Below are positions 17,913-25,802 of a DNA stretch of 41,640 bases, one piece after another; positions within the stretch are counted from its first letter, which is position 1; every line of letters starts with the position of its first letter. This stretch comes from Bacteroidota bacterium (lineage in GTDB: Bacteria; Bacteroidota; Ignavibacteria; Kryptoniales; JAKASW01). Position numbers and translations under genes: made by a program. Under the pieces are notes generated by a model. That model made no database searches. It worked only from the letters and a program-made list of their open reading frames with translations, and was not told the origin of the DNA. The stretch covers positions 1 through 41,640 of the forward strand of contig JAMCQL010000068.1 of NCBI GenBank assembly GCA_023381615.1. Direction: 5' to 3'.

Positions 17913-18697
17913 TAGCTGATTTCTCCTGTCCCAAAGGGATCCCCCGAAAGGGGTCCTTCGGACATTTGGAAGATTGTTATTTCACCTGATGTAAACTTTT
18001 GCGCCCCGGCAGAAGTCTGAACGACAATGGAGCCGTCATCGGCAACTTCGTCGCAAATTCCCTCGAAGGTTTTGTCTGCAAGTCTGACACGTATTGTCTT
18101 TCCGAACATTTTCGATCTATCGCGCCACCTTTTCATCACCGAGTGAAAATCTCTCGTCCGCAAAACTTCATAGATCGCTGAGAGCCTGCTCAAGATGGTA
18201 AACAGTATTTCATCGCGTTCGAATTCCTTTCCTGTAAAAGACGAGAGCGAAGTTGCTCGGTTTGAAATTTCAGGCGGAAACGTTTTCTGATTAACGTTCA
18301 AACCGATACCTAACACAACATGATCGAGGTCGTCGGAATCGAAGCTCGATTCCAGCAGGATACCGCAGACTTTTTTTCCGTCGAGAAGAACGTCGTTCGG
18401 CCATTTCAATTCCGGCTGGACGAGCGCCGCATCTTCCAGGGCTTCGGCTACCGCGACGGCAGCGGCAAATGTCAAGATGAAAACCTCATCCCGATCGAGA
18501 AAATTTGGGCGCAATAAAACCGAAAAGAGTAAATTTGAAACCGGCTCCGCTTCCCATTTCCTTCCGAATCTGCCCCGGCCATTGAGCTGTTCGTCTGCGG
18601 CGACGACAGTCCCCTCGGGAAACCCCTCATCGCCGAGCCTAAGCAAGTAGGAATTTGTTGAGTCGATTTTGTCGAATCGGTATATCTCGTAGTTCAA
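17912..18697 (-). CDS. birA: Biotin-[acetyl-CoA-carboxylase] ligase without a DNA-binding domain
   Basis: A 261-residue ligase that forms biotinyl-AMP and biotinylates the carboxylase carrier. It opens directly with the catalytic domain (DKIDSTNSYL); the biotinyl-AMP loop GRGRFGRKW is at 40-48, KWPNDVLLDGKKVCGILLE at 97 onward and GIGLNVN after it. A C-terminal SH3-like domain follows. With no N-terminal helix-turn-helix it cannot be a BirA-type repressor. No ATG precedes the conserved region; the best start is TTG 18697. The last residues (SEGPLSGDPFGTG) are encoded by an imperfect palindrome, 17929-17962, so the tail after the natural end FQM was probably added by insertion. coaX follows with one shared base. 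Confidence 0.92.
   Translation of the reverse strand: MNYEIYRFDKIDSTNSYLLRLGDEGFPEGTVVAADEQLNGRGRFGRKWEAEPVSNLLFSVLLRPNFLDRDEVFILTFAAAVAVAEALEDAALVQPELKWPNDVLLDGKKVCGILLESSFDSDDLDHVVLGIGLNVNQKTFPPEISNRATSLSSFTGKEFERDEILFTILSRLSAIYEVLRTRDFHSVMKRWRDRSKMFGKTIRVRLADKTFEGICDEVADDGSIVVQTSAGAQKFTSGEITIFQMSEGPLSGDPFGTGEIS
17929..17962. repeat. Imperfect palindrome at the 3' end of birA
   Basis: Reads TCCCAAAGGGATCCCC, then CGAAA, then GGGGTCCTTCGGA. The outer arms resemble the halves of the TCCGnAGGATCCTnCGGA palindrome with an extra CCCC/GGGG stem between them. It lies in frame within the final codons of birA, just before the shared stop/start with coaX. Confidence 0.65.
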
Positions 18698-18782
18698 AGG
18701 AATGATAGAATTTAATTCTAAAGCACCTCAAAGCAAAGAGCGGCCCTCATCAAGTTGTACCCCCTCAGTATCACCTCGTCGC

Positions 18783-18853
18783 AACCTTGCGCCTATGGTT
18801 TCGAAATCAACGAGCCTGAAAGATTTCCGGAACATGGCAACCGGCGCAAGGTT
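18783..18853. repeat. Long imperfect hairpin, 11-bp perfect ends
   Basis: AACCTTGCGCC (18783-18793) and GGCGCAAGGTT (18843-18853) are exact inverted repeats. Inside them GAAATC (18803) pairs with GATTTC (18822), and the segments between pair imperfectly. The element could be a structured RNA leader, a protein-binding site or a small mobile palindrome. Confidence 0.6.
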
Positions 18854-19152
18854 CAAAATCACTCGTAGTTCAAACCAGTGACTAAATTTAAACCCAAAGC
18901 GGCTGAAAGCAAAGAGCCCCAGCTTCAAATTCCGCAGAACAGCAAATGAGATATTTATCACACCTCCGTACAAAATACTTGTTTTTTTTGACATATAAAG
19001 AAAAACTTAGTTAACTTATGTTTGAGTGTGGTTAAATCAAGAATCTTCACAGAAATGTTCAAAGGCGCATCTTGTCAAATATCGACTGCGTTTGCCGTAC
19101 GACGATTATGTCCGGCATTTACTCATCCACGGGATCTCGCCAAAGCGAGTCG

Positions 19153-19167
19153 TCCGCCTTTGGCGGA
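19153..19167. repeat. Palindrome TCCGCCTTTGGCGGA, intergenic copy
   Basis: The same 15-mer as in the receiver-kinase gene at 9229-9243. It is preceded at 19138 by CTCGCCAAAGCGAG and followed by a CCTTCGGA half-site, 54 bases before the barrel gene's start codon. Confidence 0.65.
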
Positions 19168-19220
19168 GAGACCTTCGGATGTGCATCAGACGATAAACAA
19201 ACCAAACAAAGGAGAAAAAC

Positions 19221-19754
19221 ATGATTAGTAAACTTTCTACCGCCCTCTTTGCTGCATTAATGGTGACGGTACTCGCCTCAAGAGCGAATGCGCAGTTTGA
19301 GAACCAGAAAAACTACGCAGGCGCCCACATCGGTCTCAGCGGAGTGGGAAGCGCATTAACACTCGGGCTTGATTACGAGCGCGGCATCACAAATGTCGGC
19401 GAAGTCGGACCCGGTATCATTGGAATTGGCGGACTGTTCGACTACTTCTCGTATGGCGACAACGCCACCTACGGTGGCACCTGGACATACATGGACTTCG
19501 GGGTTTCAGGGATGTACCACTTCGTCCTCGACAACAAGAAGTTGGATCCATTCCTCGGACTCGTTCTCGGATATGAGATCGCTTCATGGAAGTGGAACAC
19601 CGCTTACTCTGGAGCCTACAGCCCAACAGCAGGCGGCTTCGCGTTAGGTGGCAGCGCAGGTATTCGTTATTTCTTCACAGATAACCTCGCGGCTCAAGCA
19701 AGAGTAGGGTTTGGTTTCTACATTCTTGCCGTGGGTGTGGATTACAAATTCTGA
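19221..19754 (+). CDS. Small outer-membrane beta-barrel protein
   Basis: A 177-residue protein with a clear signal peptide (MISKLSTALFAALMVTVLASRANA, cut before QF). The mature part alternates Gly/aromatic-rich strands typical of an eight-stranded barrel (HIGLSGVGSALTLGLDYERG, MDFGVSGMYHF, FLGLVLGYE, ALGGSAGIRYFF, LAAQARVGFGFYILAVGVDYKF) and ends with an aromatic residue, as barrels usually do. Start ATG 19221 follows AAAGGAG by six bases. A strong terminator closes the gene, so it is a single-gene transcript. The barrel role is well supported; ligand or function is unknown. Confidence 0.82.
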   Translation: MISKLSTALFAALMVTVLASRANAQFENQKNYAGAHIGLSGVGSALTLGLDYERGITNVGEVGPGIIGIGGLFDYFSYGDNATYGGTWTYMDFGVSGMYHFVLDNKKLDPFLGLVLGYEIASWKWNTAYSGAYSPTAGGFALGGSAGIRYFFTDNLAAQARVGFGFYILAVGVDYKF

Positions 19755-19778
19755 TCTACAAAACTGCGACAGGATTTC

Positions 19779-19808
19779 AAAGCCGTGCGTTCACCACGCA
19801 CGGCTTTT
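19779..19808 (+). terminator. Rho-independent terminator of the barrel gene
   Basis: A perfect 12-bp stem, AAAGCCGTGCGT (19779-19790) with ACGCACGGCTTT (19796-19807), loop TCACC, followed by TTTTCTATTTT. The A-rich/T-rich ends make it potentially bidirectional. Confidence 0.93.
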
Positions 19809-19902
19809 CTATTTTAACCCAACTCTTCTCTGAAATATTTTTTTGCAAAAGTGCGTGAATTTGTGGAAATAAAAACACAAATTGATCAAAAGTGGAGAAA
19901 AA

Positions 19903-20781
19903 ATGAAAAATGTTACATCTTTAATTTTTGCGCTCGCTTTCATAGCAACAGCGAGTGCGCAGTCTCTTCAGGATTCAGTGAATGCGCTCGCACGTAATTA
20001 TAAAGGCGATGTTGGAATATATGCTGTCGACCTCGCAAACGGGGACACGGTTTCCTATAACGCAGACAAACAATTCCCCACGGCGAGCGTCATAAAGATA
20101 TTCGTGCTCGGTAAGCTGTACCAGGAGGTAGCTCAGGGAAAGCTGAAACTCACTGATGAGGTGGTGCTGCGCGATTCCGATAAGACGCCCGGCAGCGGCA
20201 TCCTCCAGTTCATGGACCCCGGACTCAAGCTGACTCTCAGGGACGCTGCATGGCTGATGATCAACTTGAGCGACAACACGGCAGCGAACATGCTTGCGGA
20301 CGAAGTGGGCGGAGTAAGAAAAGTAACTGACTTCATCTATTCTCTCGGCCTCCCGCATACAATGATGCTCTCGAAGATTTTCAAAAAGAACACATCGATT
20401 GACACCGCGGAGAGCGCGAAATACGGACTTGGCGTGACCACGCCGCGTGAAACGGCAGAATACCTCGTGAAGCTTTACAAAGGACAGATAGTTGATTCAG
20501 CAAGTTCGCGCGCAATGATCAATCTGATGAAAGAGCAATTTTATGACACGGGCATTCCCCGTTTTCTCCCGACGTATCGCGACACGATCGAGATCGCGCA
20601 CAAAACAGGCGAGTTGAACGCGACACGCAACGACTGCGGGATCATCTATACACCAAGGACAAACTACGTTCTCACCGTCTTCACAACGGATAATTCTGAC
20701 AGGCGCTGGATAGTGGACAATTCAGGCGACATGTTTATTGCAAAAGTCTCCCGCCTTATATATGATAACTTTGTAAAATGA
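19903..20781 (+). CDS. Class A beta-lactamase-like serine hydrolase
   Basis: 292 residues with a signal peptide (to ATASAQ, about residue 20), hence periplasmic. The penicillin-binding fold motifs are intact: Ser62-x-x-Lys65 in TASVIKIF, Ser123-Asp-Asn125 in NLSDNTAAN and Lys234-Thr-Gly in HKTGELN. The omega-loop region is short: Glu170 in DTAESAKYGLGVTTP may be the general base, but the usual ExxLN spacing is absent. So the sequence shows a serine hydrolase of this superfamily; ring-opening of beta-lactams is not assured, and a cell-wall carboxypeptidase-like role is an alternative. Start ATG 19903 follows GTGGAG. It overlaps the next gene by four bases (ATGA). Confidence 0.85.
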   Translation: MKNVTSLIFALAFIATASAQSLQDSVNALARNYKGDVGIYAVDLANGDTVSYNADKQFPTASVIKIFVLGKLYQEVAQGKLKLTDEVVLRDSDKTPGSGILQFMDPGLKLTLRDAAWLMINLSDNTAANMLADEVGGVRKVTDFIYSLGLPHTMMLSKIFKKNTSIDTAESAKYGLGVTTPRETAEYLVKLYKGQIVDSASSRAMINLMKEQFYDTGIPRFLPTYRDTIEIAHKTGELNATRNDCGIIYTPRTNYVLTVFTTDNSDRRWIVDNSGDMFIAKVSRLIYDNFVK

Positions 20782-21668
20782 TTCCTATTCTGATCGCTGT
20801 ACTAATTTTGGTCTTGATCGCGCTGACATCGGCTCTCTACATCGGCCCGAAGACGCTTCTGATGCCCGAACGACGCACGCCGGAGTATTATCGAAAAAGA
20901 TTCGGCTTCAGCCATCCATCCGAGATTGGGCTGAGGTTCGAAACGCGGACACTCACAACAAGCGACGGTTACAAGTTAGCATATTGGACGCTCGACGATT
21001 CCAACTGCAAGGAAACGGCGGGCGCGGTCATCTATCTGCACGGAATTACGGACTCGAAGGTCAGCGGGCTTAATTACGCCAAAGAACTTGCCAAGTTCTG
21101 CCAGAAAATTTTCCTCATCGATATGCGAAGGCACGGCGAGAGCGAGGGCAAATATTGCACATACGGTTACTACGAAAAACACGATGTCGTAAGATTGATA
21201 GACGAAATAGAACTAAAGAATCCACAAACTGAAATTACGCTCTTGGGAGTCTCAATGGGCGGCGCCATTGCGATCCAGACGGCTGCGATTGACAAGCGGG
21301 TTTCGCGCGTGATTGCCATCGCTCCATTCTACGACCTATTCTCGATCGCACTCGATCACGAGTTCAATCACATTGGAATAAGAAATAAGGCGCTGTTAAG
21401 ATTTGTCCTGCACCGGGCAGAAAAGGTCGCGAACTTCAAAGCCTCCGAAGTTTCACCGGCGAAGGATATTCAGTACATCGAAGTTCCTGTTCTAATTGTC
21501 CACGGCGAAGAGGATAAAACCGTGAAAATAGAATATTCACAAAAACTGACCGAGCTGGGCAAAAACGCCCGTCTTTTGGTAGTCCCCGGCGCCGGGCACG
21601 TTGACGTCCTTGAAAAGGGAGGCAAGGGCTACGTCGAAAAGCTGTCAATTTTCTTGAAAAGCGCATAA
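20778..21668 (+). CDS. Membrane-anchored alpha/beta hydrolase
   Basis: 296 residues. An N-terminal hydrophobic segment (about 2-24) anchors the protein. The fold follows: YLHGITDSK (oxyanion region), DMRRHGESEG, nucleophile elbow GVSMGG, acid segment VHGEEDKTV and the catalytic His in GAGHVDV. It resembles the lysophospholipase/BEM46-like branch; the substrate cannot be assigned. ATG 20778 overlaps the stop of the serine hydrolase, so the two are translationally coupled and may act together at the envelope. Confidence 0.88.
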   Translation: MIPILIAVLILVLIALTSALYIGPKTLLMPERRTPEYYRKRFGFSHPSEIGLRFETRTLTTSDGYKLAYWTLDDSNCKETAGAVIYLHGITDSKVSGLNYAKELAKFCQKIFLIDMRRHGESEGKYCTYGYYEKHDVVRLIDEIELKNPQTEITLLGVSMGGAIAIQTAAIDKRVSRVIAIAPFYDLFSIALDHEFNHIGIRNKALLRFVLHRAEKVANFKASEVSPAKDIQYIEVPVLIVHGEEDKTVKIEYSQKLTELGKNARLLVVPGAGHVDVLEKGGKGYVEKLSIFLKSA

Positions 21669-21677
21669 AAAAAGAAA

Positions 21678-21698
21678 CCCGCCCTGGGCAAGGGCGGG
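21678..21698 (+). terminator. GC-rich hairpin ending the hydrolase transcript
   Basis: A perfect eight-base stem, loop GGGCA, beginning ten bases after the stop. No immediate U run follows; AAAGAA before it pairs with TTCTTT 30 bases later, so the terminator may be the larger structure. Confidence 0.5.
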
Positions 21699-21751
21699 TA
21701 GAAGGAGGCATTCTAGGTAGGTCCTTCTTTGAGTGCTGGCTATTTAATTTG

Positions 21752-21774
21752 ACGAGCAAAGCGCTCGTTTGTTA
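21752..21774 (+). terminator. Second hairpin with T-rich tail
   Basis: ACGAGC (21752-21757) pairs with GCTCGT (21763-21768), then TTGTTA. It is a modest Rho-independent terminator about 85 bases after the hydrolase stop. Confidence 0.5.
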
Positions 21775-21977
21775 CATGAAAATTTAAAAATATTTTCTCG
21801 TAAATAAAAGACAAAATCGGTGACCACTTCCCCAATTCTTTGAACTAAACCGACGCATAAATGTCTACATCAAATAGAATGCGACCGTTCACCCAAAGCT
21901 GACTCCTGGAGCGAATGAGGTTCGGTTGTCATTTACCACGGCGAGATTTAAATTAAAGAAAAACGAAAGGGACTAAA

Positions 21978-23051
21978 ATGCGGTGGTCGTTTCCTGTTGG
22001 AAAAGTATTCGGCATTCCGATAAGAGTGCATTACACTTTTTTACTTTTGCTCGCATTCATCTGGTATGCGGAATCTTCGATTTACGGTCCTCAAACAGGG
22101 CTGAATAGCGTCATCCTCTGGCTTTTGATTTTCCTTTGTGTTCTGCTGCACGAGCTCGGACACAGCAGAGTCGCACAATCCTACGGACTTAACATAGTTT
22201 CCATCGTCCTTCTTCCGATCGGCGGCGTATCGCAGATTACAGACATTCCAAAAGATCCGATCAAGGAAGTTAACATAACGATTGCGGGACCGATAGTAAA
22301 CTTTGTGATCGCCGGTTTACTTTTCGCAGTCGGAAAACTCTTAGATCCTTCTCTCGCCTTCAGTCAAATATCTCTGCAAAGCGGAAATATTTTGGTCGAT
22401 CTCTTCTGGGCAAATGTGATGCTCGGAGTGTTCAACATAATCCCCGCTTACCCGATGGACGGCGGCAGAATATTAAGAGGCATTCTGGCAATGAAAAGAG
22501 ATTACGTCGAGGCTACCCGTCTCGCCGCAGATGTCGGAAAACTCTTTGCAATTGGGTTTATCGTTTTCGGATTATTCTACAATTGGTGGTTGATCCTGAT
22601 CGGGATTTTTGTTTTTAGCGGGGCAACATCCGAAATGGCGACCACCGTTATTACGACCTCTTTAGAAAAATTGATCGTATCAGATTTGATGGTAACTGAT
22701 TTCAAAACCATATCGCCCGAGGAGCCTATGACTGCTGTGGTAGAAAAATCTTTGCATACATTCCAGCACGACTTTCCCGTGGTGAGCGACGGAAAATTTG
22801 TCGGCGTTCTCACGCGCTCCGCAGTGATCGAATCGCTTCACAATCGGCTGCACGAAACAAAAGTCGGAGAAATCGCAAAGACAAGTTTTCCAACGATCAG
22901 CCCGGATGAAACTGCCGCTGAGGCGCTCACGGCTATGCGCACTGCGCACGTAACCGTCGCGCCTGTGGAAAAAGACGGCAAACTGCTCGGAATAATCACA
23001 ACAGAAAAACTCCTTGAAGCATCGGATGTATTCAATGAAAAAGGAAAATAG
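21978..23051 (+). CDS. Site-2 protease family membrane metalloprotease with CBS pair (M50)
   Basis: 357 residues. Six or so membrane segments occupy residues 15-225. The zinc site is His58-Glu59-x-x-His62 in LLHELGHSRVA and Asp161 in NIIPAYPMDGGRIL. The cytosolic C-terminus holds two CBS domains (about 232-290 and 295-352), which bind adenosine nucleotides in related proteins and could gate intramembrane cleavage of a substrate, usually an anti-sigma factor or similar. ATG 21978 follows AAAGGGA. The next gene begins inside the last codons (17-base overlap), so the protease is co-produced with the GWxTD lipoprotein. Its substrate is unknown. Confidence 0.92.
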   Translation: MRWSFPVGKVFGIPIRVHYTFLLLLAFIWYAESSIYGPQTGLNSVILWLLIFLCVLLHELGHSRVAQSYGLNIVSIVLLPIGGVSQITDIPKDPIKEVNITIAGPIVNFVIAGLLFAVGKLLDPSLAFSQISLQSGNILVDLFWANVMLGVFNIIPAYPMDGGRILRGILAMKRDYVEATRLAADVGKLFAIGFIVFGLFYNWWLILIGIFVFSGATSEMATTVITTSLEKLIVSDLMVTDFKTISPEEPMTAVVEKSLHTFQHDFPVVSDGKFVGVLTRSAVIESLHNRLHETKVGEIAKTSFPTISPDETAAEALTAMRTAHVTVAPVEKDGKLLGIITTEKLLEASDVFNEKGK

Positions 23052-24321
23052 AACCTTATCGCTCGGTCTGACTTTACTCATGATTTCAATTCTTGCAGCC
23101 GGCTGCGCTCCAGAAATGCGAACAGTGGTGCCAGACGCAAAGAACACGCTTTTCCCTCCGCGGTTCGGATTCTTCATCGTCAATTATCCGTCCCAGAATT
23201 CTGATTCGTCAAAAGGAGATTTCTACGCCAGAATCAGGTACGACGATGTGGTTTTCGTAAAGACAGATTCCGGCTACGCGGCGCATTACCAGTTCTCCAT
23301 CAACGTGTTCTCGAACAAGGATCTCACTGAGCTTCGTTACTCGCAAATTTTCGAGCGAAGGCTTTACGTGCCGACCTACGCGCAAACGAATTCAACCGCG
23401 ATGTTTGACACGGTGAAAGATAAATTGACATTGATGCCGGGAAAATATTATCTGGTTTTAAAACTCCTCGATTTAAATACTAACCTCGCATCGTATAGAG
23501 AATTTAAGCACACGTTCAAAAATTTCTTGCAATATCCGGCGAACATAAGCGACATTTTGCTCTACGACCGTTCGGACACGAGCGGCATCCCGATCGACAT
23601 CGTAAGAAACCGGCTCGACAGCCTCTATGCAGAATTTTATGTAACGTCCAAGATTGTCCCCGCAAAAATATCTCTGCACGTAATCGCAAAGTCAGTGGAA
23701 GTCCCCACATCGATCGATACCACTTACGAGCTTGCGCAAACTGCAAACGTCCAACGTTACCGAATGCCAATTGAAGTCATGGACCTCGCTGCGGGCACTT
23801 ATAATTTGAAAGTCTCCGTTAAAGAAGAAAGCTTGGCAAAAGGACCAGGTGGAAAGGAAAACTCTTCCGAGACAAGTTTTGAAGTTCTTCGAAGCAAAAT
23901 CCCGCTCGTGCCGGCGGAGCTCGATCAGGAAATTGAGCCGCTCATATATATCACTACTTCGGACGAGGTGGCTTCCTTGAAGAAAGGAACTTTCGAGGAG
24001 AGGCAGAAAAAATTTATGGAGTTCTGGCTTGCCCGCGCGCACGGTGACAAAGCTGCAGCAGACGCAATGCGAAACGAGTTCTACAAAAGAGTCGATTTTG
24101 CAAATGAGCATTTGAGGGGCGGCGCGATAAAGGGCTGGCAAACCGACCGCGGACGAATCTACATTATTTACGGGCCTCCGGATCAGGTGGAGACTCACAA
24201 CGAAAACTTCAACTCACCGCCGTATCAGGTCTGGTATTATTACTCTCTTCGATTGCGGTTCGTTTTCTTGGACGAGTTTGGAACGGGCGATTACCGGCTT
24301 GTGGAGACGAGCGGAACTTAG
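23035..24321 (+). CDS. GWxTD domain-containing lipoprotein
   Basis: 428 residues beginning MKKENRT, with a lipoprotein signal peptide (SILAAGC, Cys at about 23). The body has beta-rich segments, and the C-terminal part carries AIKGWQTDRGRIYIIYGPPDQVE followed by QVWYYYSLRLRFVFLDEFGTGDYRLV, the GWxTD domain known from Bacteroidota-related and other Gram-negative genomes; its function is not established. ATG 23035 was chosen because the lipoprotein signal begins there; the frame is open upstream within the protease gene. It ends before a terminator shared with convergent def. Confidence 0.9.
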   Translation: MKKENRTLSLGLTLLMISILAAGCAPEMRTVVPDAKNTLFPPRFGFFIVNYPSQNSDSSKGDFYARIRYDDVVFVKTDSGYAAHYQFSINVFSNKDLTELRYSQIFERRLYVPTYAQTNSTAMFDTVKDKLTLMPGKYYLVLKLLDLNTNLASYREFKHTFKNFLQYPANISDILLYDRSDTSGIPIDIVRNRLDSLYAEFYVTSKIVPAKISLHVIAKSVEVPTSIDTTYELAQTANVQRYRMPIEVMDLAAGTYNLKVSVKEESLAKGPGGKENSSETSFEVLRSKIPLVPAELDQEIEPLIYITTSDEVASLKKGTFEERQKKFMEFWLARAHGDKAAADAMRNEFYKRVDFANEHLRGGAIKGWQTDRGRIYIIYGPPDQVETHNENFNSPPYQVWYYYSLRLRFVFLDEFGTGDYRLVETSGT

Positions 24322-24333
24322 CGATAACCCAAC

Positions 24334-24356
24334 GAGGTGAATTACCTCAATTTTTT
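24334..24356 (+). terminator. Terminator between convergent GWxTD gene and def
   Basis: GAGGT (24334-24338) pairs with ACCTC (24344-24348), followed by AATTTTTT. It overlaps the stop codon of def on the other strand. Confidence 0.7.
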
Positions 24357-24902
24357 CTCGTCGAGCGCAGACACGGCGGTATACTTAATTTTCATTTCGC
24401 CCCTTTTGATTCTCGAAAGTTTCGGCTTCAGAAGCTGTCTCTTCACGCTCGATAGCCGGTTGACGAAAAACTTCAACTGCAAGTGATCGTATTCATGCTG
24501 GAACACACGCGCCCACATTCCGGTGAGTTCCGTCTCAATGCGGTCAAAATTGCCATCCGTAAAGCGAACCTTAATTGCATCGGCGCGTGTTACATCGTCG
24601 CGAATCCCCGGCACGCTCAGGCAGCCTTCTTCCATCACATACTCGCCGCTCGTTTCAAGGATCTCGGGATTGATCACTACCAGCGGCTTTTCATCCGCGT
24701 AGTCTTCCATGACGGAAATATCTATCACCGCCAGCGACATGGAGAGTCCGACCTGTGTCGCGGCGAGCCCGATCCCGTCAGCGCTGTGCATCGTCTCAAA
24801 CATATCTCTTATCAAACCGACAAGATGGTCGTCGAACTTTGTTACTTTTTTTACAGGACGGCTCCATACCTGCGTTCCATATAAATAAATTGGTAATAGC
24901 AT
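24342..24902 (-). CDS. def: Peptide deformylase
   Basis: A 186-residue metalloenzyme that removes the formyl group from new proteins. All three motifs are present: GIGLAATQVG (43-52), EEGCLSVPG with metal-ligand Cys94, and QHEYDHL with His136, Glu137 and His140. The length is usual. The membrane protein gene lies six bases upstream on the same strand, so def is the last gene of a run that begins at the NlpC lipoprotein. No fmt gene is next to it here, unlike in many bacteria. Confidence 0.96.
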   Translation of the reverse strand: MLLPIYLYGTQVWSRPVKKVTKFDDHLVGLIRDMFETMHSADGIGLAATQVGLSMSLAVIDISVMEDYADEKPLVVINPEILETSGEYVMEEGCLSVPGIRDDVTRADAIKVRFTDGNFDRIETELTGMWARVFQHEYDHLQLKFFVNRLSSVKRQLLKPKLSRIKRGEMKIKYTAVSALDEKKLR

Positions 24903-24908
24903 TTCAAA

Positions 24909-25802
24909 TCACTCCAGCATTTCCGGTTTAACTCTTATCACTTCAATCTGGTTCTCTTTGTACAATGTCGCTTCTCCCGCATAAAAAATAAGTTTTGAGA
25001 AAATTCTAAACAAAATAATAAACTGGCTGACAACAATTTCAATAAAAATCCCGAATTCAGCCGCGGGGTGTTCGTGGAATCTGAAGAAGAAAAAAGCCGC
25101 GATGGGAATTGCGCTTATAAGTGTACCGCCAAGGTAAACGCCTAACGCCGAGAACGGATGCCTCACCGCGAAAATAAAACCGTTCCCAAATTTGCTCCAG
25201 AAGCCCTCGTCATCAATCACAACGGCGGCTCTGATAAAATCCGAGAGTAAATTGACGACAATAAACAGGACCGCGACGATTCCGTACCGCCAAAGCTCCG
25301 CGCGAAGGACGAAGTAATCCACCAATCCGCCATCTGTTTGGCGGACGGAAACCCAGAGCACATTGCCGATGTACAGCAAAACTAAGAGCGCAACTTCTAC
25401 AAGCGTAACGAAAAAAAGTGGAAAAAAAAACGAACTTCCTTTTGCAAAGAAATTTTTCAACTTAATTCTTTCTTTGCTTGAGAACGCGGAGTAAAAGCCG
25501 CCCGCGAAAAAGATTTCCACCAAAATATAAACCGAAAAAATCAGAACTATCTGCGGAAAAAGAGAAGCGAAGAACGCACTGTTGGCATGGACGAACTCGA
25601 CGTACCACCTGTAACTGAAACCCTTCAGTAAGTCAGCGCCGACAAGACTTCTCGAAACGTCTTTCGTGAAGATTGCCGCGATGGGAAGAGCCAAAACCGC
25701 CGCGAACAGAAAATTTACCGTATAGACCAGTAACGCGAGCCGCCAATTCTTAAGCGACCTTCCGACGCCGATCTTGAGAGCTTCACCTGCGCCGATGTTC
25801 AA
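24909..25802 (-). CDS. Uncharacterised polytopic membrane protein
   Basis: About 297 residues with some six hydrophobic segments (LALLVYTVNFLFAAVLALPIAA, FPQIVLIFSVYILVEIFF, FFFPLFFVTLVEVALLVLLYIG, GIVAVLFIVVNLLSDFI, FSALGVYLGGTLISAIPIAAFFF, VVSQFIILFRIFSKLIFY). No catalytic motif is recognised. Start set at TTG 25802, which overlaps the M1 peptidase stop (TTGA) with GGAG seven bases upstream; the frame is open further upstream in the peptidase gene. The loop VRQTDGGL is encoded by a TCCGCCA/TGGCGGA palindrome (25326-25345). Function unknown; coupling to the peptidase suggests an envelope role. Confidence 0.75.
   Translation of the reverse strand: MNIGAGEALKIGVGRSLKNWRLALLVYTVNFLFAAVLALPIAAIFTKDVSRSLVGADLLKGFSYRWYVEFVHANSAFFASLFPQIVLIFSVYILVEIFFAGGFYSAFSSKERIKLKNFFAKGSSFFFPLFFVTLVEVALLVLLYIGNVLWVSVRQTDGGLVDYFVLRAELWRYGIVAVLFIVVNLLSDFIRAAVVIDDEGFWSKFGNGFIFAVRHPFSALGVYLGGTLISAIPIAAFFFFRFHEHPAAEFGIFIEIVVSQFIILFRIFSKLIFYAGEATLYKENQIEVIRVKPEMLE
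25326..25345. repeat. Palindrome TCCGCCA-TCTGTT-TGGCGGA in a membrane-protein gene
   Basis: Seven-base perfect arms, in frame, encoding part of a loop between two membrane segments. The arms equal those at 6326/6361. Confidence 0.7.

Larger units (their letters stand above)
18698..19220. other. 523-base divergent spacer between birA and the barrel gene
   Basis: Holds the upstream regions of both diverging genes. No reliable protein is seen; the 88-codon minus frame lacks a ribosome site and any known domain. Structures present are the 71-base hairpin at 18783-18853 and the palindrome at 19153-19167. An AAAGGAG ribosome site (19208-19214) serves the barrel gene. Confidence 0.5.
21669..21977. 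other. Structured 309-base spacer after the hydrolase
   Basis: Contains a GC hairpin directly after the stop (CCCGCCCT-GGGCA-AGGGCGGG, 21678-21698) preceded by AAAAAAAGAAA. Then AGAAGGA ... TCCTTCTTT form a second pairing around GGCATTCTAGG, and a third hairpin is at 21752-21768. No gene is visible. The rest, to the GGGA ribosome site before 21978, shows nothing recognisable. Confidence 0.5.

Noticed and set aside
18728..18994. 88-codon frame upstream of birA
   Set aside because: It is crossed by the 71-base hairpin and has neither a ribosome site nor a recognised motif.
19903..20781. Acquired antibiotic-resistance gene
   Set aside because: No mobile element, integrase or composition change borders it; the signal peptide and coupling to a hydrolase suggest a resident gene.
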